A stretch of 38,346 nucleotides of DNA from Myxococcota bacterium (lineage in GTDB: Bacteria > Myxococcota > Kuafuiibacteriia > Kuafuiibacteriales > Kuafuiibacteriaceae): positions 1 to 38,346 of the forward strand of contig JANQQN010000445.1 in the NCBI GenBank assembly GCA_028289325.1, written 5' to 3'. Of the stretch, positions 33,384-38,346 are shown piece by piece (positions within the stretch are counted from its first letter, which is position 1; every line of letters starts with the position of its first letter). The notes under the pieces were generated by a model. The model had not been told where the DNA came from, made no database searches, and was given only the letters and a program-made list of their open reading frames with translations. The translations under genes and the position numbers were made by a program.

Positions 33384-34526
33384 GTGCAAAACCCCTTCGA
33401 GACCGAAGAACGAAGAGCGTTCCGGGAGACGATCGCCCGTCTCGTGGAGACCGACATCAAGCCCTTCGCCGACCAGTGGGACGAAGCCGGCGACATTCCG
33501 TGGTCCCTGCACGAGAAGTTCGGCCAGCTCGGGGTGTTTGGATTTGGGGTCGACGAGGCCTACGGGGGCCTGGGCTTCGACGATTGTTTCATGCGCGCGG
33601 CGTACAGCGAGGAACTGGGCAAATGCGGGGCGACGGGAATCCCGGCCGCCCTCGGCGGCCGATCGATCTCCATCGGCCCCATTCAGGCCTTGGCCAACGA
33701 GGACATCAAGCGAAGGGTGCTTCCCGACGTCGTCGCGGGGCGCAAGGGATCCAGCCTCGCGATCACCGAGCCATCCGGCGGCTCCGACGTGGCCCGCTTG
33801 AAGACCACCGCCGTTCGTGACGGCGACGGCTGGATCATCAACGGCGCCAAGACCTTCATCACTGGGGGCATGAAGAGCGACTACTTCGTCGTCGGCGCCC
33901 GCACCGGCGACGGCGGGCTGGGCGGCATCTCCCTGTTCTTCGTCGAGGCCGACGCCGCCGGCTTTTCGCGGACCGAGCTGCCGCGCAAGATGGGGTGGTG
34001 GTGCTCGGACACCGCGACCCTGTACTTCGAGGACTGCCGAGTCCCCGACGCCCACCTCATGGGCCAGGAGAATCAAGGCTTCCTGGCCATCATGAACAAC
34101 TTCAACTACGAGCGGCTGGCGATGGTGGCGGGCATGGTGGGCATGATGAAGGTGTGCTTTCACGAGGCCGTCGCCTGGGCCCAAGAGCGAGAAACTTTCG
34201 GCGCCAAGCTCATCCAACACCAGGTCATCCGCCACAAGCTCGCCGACATGTCCGCGCGGATCGATATGGTCGAGGCGTATCTGCACCAGATCTGCTGGTT
34301 GGCCAACGAGGGCCGAATGCCGGTGGCCGAGGTGAGCAAAGCGAAGTTCTCGGCGTCGAAGGCCCTCGAGTTCGTGGCTTCGGAGGCGATGCAGATCCTG
34401 GGCGGCGCGGGTTACCTGCGAGGCAACGTCGTCGAACGCATGTACCGGGAAGTGAAGGTGCAAGCCATCGGCGGCGGATCGGAGGAGATCATGCGCGACC
34501 TCGCCGTTCGTCAGATGGGGCTGTAA
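33384..34526 (+). CDS. Acyl-CoA dehydrogenase (branched-chain or citronellyl-CoA type)
   Basis: A 380-residue flavin-dependent acyl-CoA dehydrogenase with full family layout: AITEPSGGSDVARLKTTA (126-143, flavin/substrate contacts), FFVEADAAGFSRTELPRKMG, RETFGAKLIQHQVIRHKLAD and a final MYREVKVQAIGGGSEEIMRD. The usual catalytic Glu position near the C-terminus (YEGT in medium-chain enzymes) is Gly here, while E243 in NFNYERLAMVAG matches the alternate position used by isovaleryl-CoA and long-chain enzymes. It would introduce the alpha,beta double bond before carboxylation. GTG 33384 has GGAGA five bases upstream; ATG 33372 is the alternative. The tetR gene follows 10 bp downstream, so they are probably co-transcribed. 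Confidence 0.9.
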   Translation: MQNPFETEERRAFRETIARLVETDIKPFADQWDEAGDIPWSLHEKFGQLGVFGFGVDEAYGGLGFDDCFMRAAYSEELGKCGATGIPAALGGRSISIGPIQALANEDIKRRVLPDVVAGRKGSSLAITEPSGGSDVARLKTTAVRDGDGWIINGAKTFITGGMKSDYFVVGARTGDGGLGGISLFFVEADAAGFSRTELPRKMGWWCSDTATLYFEDCRVPDAHLMGQENQGFLAIMNNFNYERLAMVAGMVGMMKVCFHEAVAWAQERETFGAKLIQHQVIRHKLADMSARIDMVEAYLHQICWLANEGRMPVAEVSKAKFSASKALEFVASEAMQILGGAGYLRGNVVERMYREVKVQAIGGGSEEIMRDLAVRQMGL

Positions 34527-34536
34527 GGCCCATCCG

Positions 34537-35247
34537 ATGAGTGACATCCCGGCCATGACCCGACGCCAACGGGTAGAGGAGCGCGAACACGCGATCATCG
34601 CCGCCGCCCGCGCCGTGTTCGTCGAGCACGGGTACGACGGCGCGCGGATGGCCGAGATCGCCCGCCGGGCGGGTATCGCCGAAGGCACGGTCTACCTCTA
34701 CTTCAAGACCAAGGTCGACCTCATGAAGGCGATCGTGGCCGACTTCTGGCGCGACCTGACGCTCGGCGCGCGAAAGGCGACGCGGGGCCACGACGACACC
34801 TTCGAAGCGCTGCACGCGCTGGCCGAGTTCCACCTGACGATGCTCATGGACCGATTCGACGTGGTGGAGCTCACCCAGAATCTGCGGATGGTGAAGGCGG
34901 ATCCCTCCAGCTCACGCCAGTATCTGAAGACCTACGTCGCGGTGTTCGACGAGATCTTTCGCCGGGGCGTGGACCGCACGGAGCTGGCCGCCGATGCCTC
35001 GGTATGGGCGGCCCGCGATGTATTTTACGGCGGACTCGAATACTCGGCGCGAACCCTGCTCGTCCGCGGCGAACGCCACGACGGTACGGCGGTCAACAAC
35101 ATGCTGCGCGTCTTTCGGGCTGCCTACGGCCGGGGCAAGGTTCCCCGTGAGGAAGGCGCCGCCGCCGGGCTGCTCGGGCGGCTCGAGGCGGCGGTGGAGC
35201 GACTCGAGCAGCAGGCGGCGAAGGCCGAAGATCAGCCCTCGAGGTAG
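34537..35247 (+). CDS. TetR/AcrR family transcriptional regulator
   Basis: A 236-residue regulator. The N-terminal helix-turn-helix domain contains IIAAARAVFVEHGYDGARMA and EIARRAGIAEGTVYLYFKTK, the standard TetR signature. The C-terminal ligand domain (about 75-210) is helical and of fatty-acyl-CoA-regulator length, followed by a charged tail. ATG 34537 is used; ATG 34555 is possible. It is probably co-transcribed with the dehydrogenase and likely controls the divergent carboxylase operon through the inverted repeat at 33228-33257, with an acyl-CoA intermediate as inducer. This is an inference from arrangement. Its last 16 bases overlap the convergent DsbA-like gene. Confidence 0.9.
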   Translation: MSDIPAMTRRQRVEEREHAIIAAARAVFVEHGYDGARMAEIARRAGIAEGTVYLYFKTKVDLMKAIVADFWRDLTLGARKATRGHDDTFEALHALAEFHLTMLMDRFDVVELTQNLRMVKADPSSSRQYLKTYVAVFDEIFRRGVDRTELAADASVWAARDVFYGGLEYSARTLLVRGERHDGTAVNNMLRVFRAAYGRGKVPREEGAAAGLLGRLEAAVERLEQQAAKAEDQPSR

Positions 35248-36314
35248 GACTTGATCGCGTCGGCCGAAGGCACGCCGCCCGAGTACGGCTCACCGTTGAT
35301 GAAGAACGATGGCGTCCCTTCCACCCCGGCGTCGTTGCCCTGATCCATGTCTTTACGCACGAACTCCGCCGTCTTCGGGTCGACGACACAGGCCTTGTAC
35401 TTGTCCATGTCGAGGCCGGCGCCCTTCGCGTACTCCTCGAACTTGGCCGCGGTCAAAGAGGATTGGTTGGCGAACACCTGGTCGTGAAACGACCAGAACT
35501 TGCCCTGCGCATTCGCGCACTGGCTGGCGATGGCGGCGGGCAGCGCTTCTTTGTGGAAGCTGAGCGGGTAGTGCATGAACACCACCCGCACGTCGTCGGG
35601 ATAGGCCTTCAGGAGAGCTTCGACCCCGTCGACGGCCTTCGAGCAGTACGGACACTGAAAGTCCGAGAACTCGACGATCGTGACCTTCGCATCGTCTTTG
35701 CCCTTGGACGGGCGACCCGCGAGATCGAACTCGGCTTTCTCCAGCTGCGGCCGCGGCAGGTTGATCTCGACCCCTGCTTCTTTCTTCACCCGCTCGAAGA
35801 ACGAGAGCATGGCTTCCTGCTTCTTTTGCTGCTCGAGGAACGACCGGATCCGGGGCGCGAGTTGATCGAACGGCTGCTCCTTGATCCGAGGGTTCGACTG
35901 ATGGAAGTCCTTGACCTCCTTGTCGGTGACGGTGGGGGTCCCGACTTCGGCATCGACGTACTGCTCCTCGGTCTGGCCTTTCGCCTTGGCCTTGGCCTGG
36001 ACCAGCTTCTGAACCACCGTCGCCTCCAGGCGCTGGCGCTCGACGTTGTACAGGTCGTTCTTGAACTTGTTGCGCAGCTTGCGCAGTTCGCTGGCGTGGG
36101 CACCCGTCAGCTCACCGTAGGTCAGCTTTCCGCCCTTCCACGACGCGATGACCGTGTCCGCCGCCAGGCGCCCTTCTTCGGACGATCCGTCGGATGGACC
36201 GGCCGGCGCGGCCGACGCGGCGGGGGGGGTGGTTGCAGTGGTGGTCGGCTTGCTGGGTTGCGCACAGGCGATGAGCCCGCCCGCGGCAGCGGCCAGAACA
36301 GCAAAACGGTACAT
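35232..36314 (-). CDS. Lipoprotein with SurA-N-like and DsbA-like thioredoxin domains
   Basis: A 360-residue protein. Residues 1-16 are a lipoprotein signal with lipobox LIAC (Cys17), followed by a Thr/Pro/Ala-rich linker (19-45). Residues about 52-185 are helical and charged and resemble the N-terminal chaperone region of SurA-like proteins. Residues about 208-360 are a DsbA-like thioredoxin fold: VEFSDFQCPYC with redox pair C221/C224, FMHYPLSFHKEA, and the cis-Pro loop GTPSFFING (P335). It probably oxidises or isomerises disulfides of envelope proteins. An extra Cys pair (CAN in ASQCANAQ and CVV in KACVVD) lies in the helical insert. It is convergent with tetR (16-bp overlap) and divergent from the blaI-like gene. 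Confidence 0.85.
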   Translation of the reverse strand: MYRFAVLAAAAGGLIACAQPSKPTTTATTPPAASAAPAGPSDGSSEEGRLAADTVIASWKGGKLTYGELTGAHASELRKLRNKFKNDLYNVERQRLEATVVQKLVQAKAKAKGQTEEQYVDAEVGTPTVTDKEVKDFHQSNPRIKEQPFDQLAPRIRSFLEQQKKQEAMLSFFERVKKEAGVEINLPRPQLEKAEFDLAGRPSKGKDDAKVTIVEFSDFQCPYCSKAVDGVEALLKAYPDDVRVVFMHYPLSFHKEALPAAIASQCANAQGKFWSFHDQVFANQSSLTAAKFEEYAKGAGLDMDKYKACVVDPKTAEFVRKDMDQGNDAGVEGTPSFFINGEPYSGGVPSADAIKSYLEG

Positions 36315-36371
36315 GGGGAGGCCATCGCACGGCGCCGCTTCTATGCCAACGACATCGCGTCGGACCCAGGG

Positions 36372-36400
36372 TTGACAGCACTATCTACACCTGTAGTACT
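36372..36400 (+). promoter_or_regulatory. Predicted promoter of the blaI-blaR1-like operon
   Basis: A perfect -35 TTGACA (36372-36377) is followed after 16 bases by TAGTAC (36394-36399), a weak -10 preceded by TG. The predicted start near 36406 lies within the repressor dyads, leaving a leader of about 37 bases before ATG 36443. Confidence 0.5.
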
Positions 36401-36410
36401 ACAGATGTAG
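36385..36410. promoter_or_regulatory. Tandem BlaI-type operator dyads
   Basis: Two perfect inverted repeats, CTACA-CC-TGTAG (36385-36396) and CTACA-GA-TGTAG (36399-36410), are separated by TA. BlaI/MecI repressors recognise a TACA/TGTA dyad, so this matches the family very well. The pair covers the predicted -10 and transcription start of the blaI-like gene, and lies 71 bases upstream of the divergent DsbA-like lipoprotein gene, which it could also control. Confidence 0.8.
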
Positions 36411-36442
36411 ATGAAGACTCGAACGAGGGAAAAGGCCCGACC

Positions 36443-36850
36443 ATGCCCGATTACAGCCTGACCGACCTTCAGCTCGATCTGCTTCGCGTGCTCTGGGAGC
36501 GAGGAGAAGCAACGGTGGTGGACGTTCGTAAGGCCGTGCAGCCGACCCGGGATCTTGCTCACAGCACCGTGGCCACCGTGCTGACGAGGATGGAGAAGCG
36601 CGGGCTGGTGCAGCGACGAGCGGAAGGTCGCCAATACGTGTACGCGGCGGCCGTGGCGCCCGAATCCGTCCAGCGGTCGATGGTCAACGAGTTCAGCGAG
36701 ACCAAGGATCGGCTGTTCGGCGGCGACATCGCGGACATGGTGACCCAGCTCCTTAACGAGAACGAGGTCGATGCGGACGATCTCGCGCGCGTGCGGCGAA
36801 TGATCGAAGCCAAGGAAGCTGAATTGCGAGGCGGGGGAACGAGCAAATGA
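36443..36850 (+). CDS. blaI: BlaI/MecI/CopY family transcriptional repressor
   Basis: A 135-residue winged-helix repressor of normal family length. The DNA-binding domain (about 5-75) includes LQLDLLRVLWERGEATVVDV, then AHSTVATVLTRMEKRGLVQR and RQYVYAAAV. The C-terminal dimerisation part is helical (MVTQLLNENEVDADDLARVR). In the known system a BlaR1 protease senses a signal and causes cleavage of BlaI, releasing the promoter. The start is ATG 36443 after a GAGGGAAAAG purine stretch. Its TGA stop overlaps the next ATG (ATGA, 36847-36850), so the sensor is co-translated. Tandem dyads in its promoter imply autoregulation. The inducer need not be a beta-lactam. Confidence 0.9.
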   Translation: MPDYSLTDLQLDLLRVLWERGEATVVDVRKAVQPTRDLAHSTVATVLTRMEKRGLVQRRAEGRQYVYAAAVAPESVQRSMVNEFSETKDRLFGGDIADMVTQLLNENEVDADDLARVRRMIEAKEAELRGGGTSK

Positions 36851-38346
36851 CGTTGACCATCGTCCTGGGCTTTGCCCTTACCTATCTGCTCCACAGCACG
36901 CTGCTGCTCGGCGTTGCATGGGCCGTCGACCGCTGGTTGGTCGACCACGATGCCTGGCGGGAAACGCTGTGGAAAGCCGCCTTGCTCGGAGGCATCGGAA
37001 CCGCGGCGCTGGCCGTATGGGTCCCGAAGCGCGTCGCCATCGAGCTCGACGTGGCCCGTCTCTTTCCCGGGCTCGCTCGCCACGTCCAGATCAACGTCGA
37101 CGGCGAGCATTGGTTCGGGCCGAAACGAGCGGGAACCGAGGAAGACGGCGGCCCCCGAACCAACGACCCGCGAACCGCGGTGATCACCGGCGTCGGCCCC
37201 GCCGTGGTGGTGACCGCACCGCCCGCGGTGTCGGTCAGACCCGCGGACGCCCGCGCGGTCGTCGTCCCGATGCGTCGGATGGCCCCCATCCCCCCGGTGC
37301 TGGCGGTCCCGCCCGTGGCCCCGCTGCCGCCGGTCGCGCCGGTGGCCCCAGTGCCCCCGCGCGCGCCCATCGACGCCCCGAACCGCGCGGCGATCTCGCC
37401 CCTTGCGCCGCCCCGCGCGGACGCCGTCCACCCCACGGTGACCGTAGTGCCGCCGCCGCCCCGCCCACCGATGAGCGCGGATCGGCCCGGGCCGTCGGCG
37501 GCGACGATCTCGTCGGCGGTCGCCGGCTGGCTGTGTTGGATGTGGGCGATCGTGGCCGCCGCCCTGCTGGCGTGGCTCGTCTTCCGCCATATCAGGCTGT
37601 ACCGCGCGCTGCGCACCCGGCGGGAGGTCGCGGATCCCGATCTGCTGTCTATGTTGACCCTGCTTCGTCGCACGGCCGGCGTCTGGCGACCGGTCAGACT
37701 CACCACGACCGCGGCCATCGGAACGCCGATGGTCCTCGGCCGCCAAGAGATCTGCGTGCCCGAGCGCTTCGTGGACGAACTGTCGACCTCGGCCCAAAGG
37801 GCGGCCCTCGCTCATGAGCTCGGGCACCTCGCCCGTCACGACCCGATCTGGCAGCTGGTCGCCTCGGTCGTCGAGCGGATCTTCTTCTTCCAGCCGCTGA
37901 ATCGGATCGCCCGGCTGCGGCTTCGGGATTCGGCTGAGTATCTCGCCGACGAATGGGCGGTTCGTCAGACCGGGGCCCGGCTCGACCTCGCCAAGTGCTT
38001 GGCCGAGGTCGCCGGCTGGGTATCACCCGCGAGCGAACCGGCGATGGCGCGGACAGTGGCCATGGCGGAAGGCGGCTCCCCTCTGTTGGCCCGGGTCCGT
38101 CGCCTGCTGGAACGGGAGCCGGGGCCTGCGCCGCGCGCTGCCGGCCGGGCCGCCGTCGCCGCCGCGGTCCTGGTCGCGGTAGCGGTGTTCGGCCCCGGGG
38201 TCACCACCGCGGGCGAAACGTCCACCCCTCGCGCCCGCGCCCCGACGGCGATCGTGCTCGCCGCCGCGCCCCCGTTGCCGCCAGCGCCGGCCGAAGCGCC
38301 GCAAAGCACCGAGGCCTCACAGACGGAACCGCCCGAGTTCTTCGAA
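36847..38346 (+). CDS. BlaR1-like M56 family membrane metallopeptidase, 3' end cut by the window
   Basis: The reading frame opens with ATG 36847 and stays open for 500 codons to the right edge. Two N-terminal helices (about 1-28 and 45-60) are followed by a low-complexity Pro/Ala/Val-rich stretch (about 98-218), a third helix (about 224-245), and then the M56 zinc-protease domain: AQRAALAHELGHLARHD with HELGH at 323-327, and a downstream Glu ligand region SAEYLADEWAV. A fourth helix (about 431-451) leads to another Pro/Ala-rich segment, where the extracytoplasmic sensor would begin. It is coupled to the BlaI-like repressor, whose inactivation it presumably triggers. The sensor domain, and thus the signal, lies beyond the window. 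Confidence 0.88.
   Translation, partial: MTLTIVLGFALTYLLHSTLLLGVAWAVDRWLVDHDAWRETLWKAALLGGIGTAALAVWVPKRVAIELDVARLFPGLARHVQINVDGEHWFGPKRAGTEEDGGPRTNDPRTAVITGVGPAVVVTAPPAVSVRPADARAVVVPMRRMAPIPPVLAVPPVAPLPPVAPVAPVPPRAPIDAPNRAAISPLAPPRADAVHPTVTVVPPPPRPPMSADRPGPSAATISSAVAGWLCWMWAIVAAALLAWLVFRHIRLYRALRTRREVADPDLLSMLTLLRRTAGVWRPVRLTTTAAIGTPMVLGRQEICVPERFVDELSTSAQRAALAHELGHLARHDPIWQLVASVVERIFFFQPLNRIARLRLRDSAEYLADEWAVRQTGARLDLAKCLAEVAGWVSPASEPAMARTVAMAEGGSPLLARVRRLLEREPGPAPRAAGRAAVAAAVLVAVAVFGPGVTTAGETSTPRARAPTAIVLAAAPPLPPAPAEAPQSTEASQTEPPEFFE

Noticed and set aside
33309..34688. A 459-codon open frame on the minus strand opposite the acyl-CoA dehydrogenase and tetR start
   Set aside because: The plus-strand dehydrogenase carries all family motifs and a promoter; the minus frame is His/Leu/Asp-rich noise.
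36559..37839. Minus-strand frame of 426 codons, and a 299-codon alternative plus frame at 36918-37817, over the blaI-blaR1 region
   Set aside because: The frame starting at ATG 36847 stays open to the window edge and contains HELGH and membrane helices; the others are Arg/Gly-rich shadows.
1..38346. CRISPR array, tRNA/rRNA genes, insertion sequences, phage or plasmid genes
   Set aside because: I looked for regularly spaced repeats, cloverleaf-like segments, transposase motifs and terminal inverted repeats and saw none; every large open frame is explained by metabolic, glycan or regulatory genes.
36443..38346. A beta-lactam resistance operon
   Set aside because: BlaI and BlaR1-like proteins are present but no beta-lactamase or penicillin-binding protein gene is in view, so resistance cannot be claimed from these genes alone.

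Overview
The window comes from a high-GC Gram-negative bacterium, most likely of the Myxococcota / former Deltaproteobacteria. The evidence is the GC-rich coding bias, a lipoprotein combining a cysteine-rich repeat of the DUF4215 type with FG-GAP repeats, an outer-membrane barrel at the head of a polysaccharide operon, and a DsbA-fold lipoprotein of a kind common in that group. The phylum is inferred; no rRNA or tRNA gene is visible.

Region 1 (1-27222) is a cell-surface polysaccharide (EPS or O-antigen) locus made of several short transcription units in both orientations. From the left: a zinc-ribbon protein cut by the window edge, a WecD-like acetyltransferase and a polyprenyl-phosphate type GT2 glycosyltransferase on the minus strand; a divergent WecE-like sugar aminotransferase on plus; a decayed histidine-kinase relic; a tightly coupled plus-strand trio (GT4, methyltransferase, polysaccharide deacetylase); a minus-strand FkbM methyltransferase; a 1152-residue lipoprotein; and an AsnB-type amidotransferase. 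Then come a plus pair (GT4, methyltransferase), a minus trio (GT4, GT4, pyruvyltransferase) and a plus methyltransferase. The last unit is a five-gene minus operon: outer-membrane barrel, GT4, WecA-type initiating phosphoglycosyltransferase with an unusual C-terminal extension, polytopic Wzy-candidate, MurJ/Wzx-like flippase. A well-spaced promoter is visible in front of it. Together these could start a lipid-linked repeat unit, elongate and decorate it (4-amino sugar, methyl, pyruvyl, deacetylation, perhaps amidation), flip it and polymerise it. No Wza export channel, Wzc kinase or Wzz chain-length protein is seen.

Region 2 (27754-35247) is a catabolic module. A minus operon encodes an AtuA-family protein and the beta and alpha subunits of a biotin-dependent acyl-CoA carboxylase. 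The divergent plus unit encodes an acyl-CoA dehydrogenase and a TetR regulator. The beta subunit has Gly where methylcrotonyl-CoA carboxylases carry an aromatic residue, which points to a geranyl-CoA-like, longer branched substrate. A perfect 10-bp inverted repeat in the divergent promoter region is the obvious candidate operator for the TetR protein.

Region 3 (35232-38346) holds a lipoprotein with a DsbA-like thioredoxin domain and, divergent from it, a BlaI-family repressor coupled to a BlaR1/M56 membrane metalloprotease that runs off the right edge. Two tandem CTACA-N2-TGTAG dyads lie over the predicted blaI promoter. No beta-lactamase gene is in view.

I found no tRNA, rRNA, CRISPR array, insertion sequence or phage gene.
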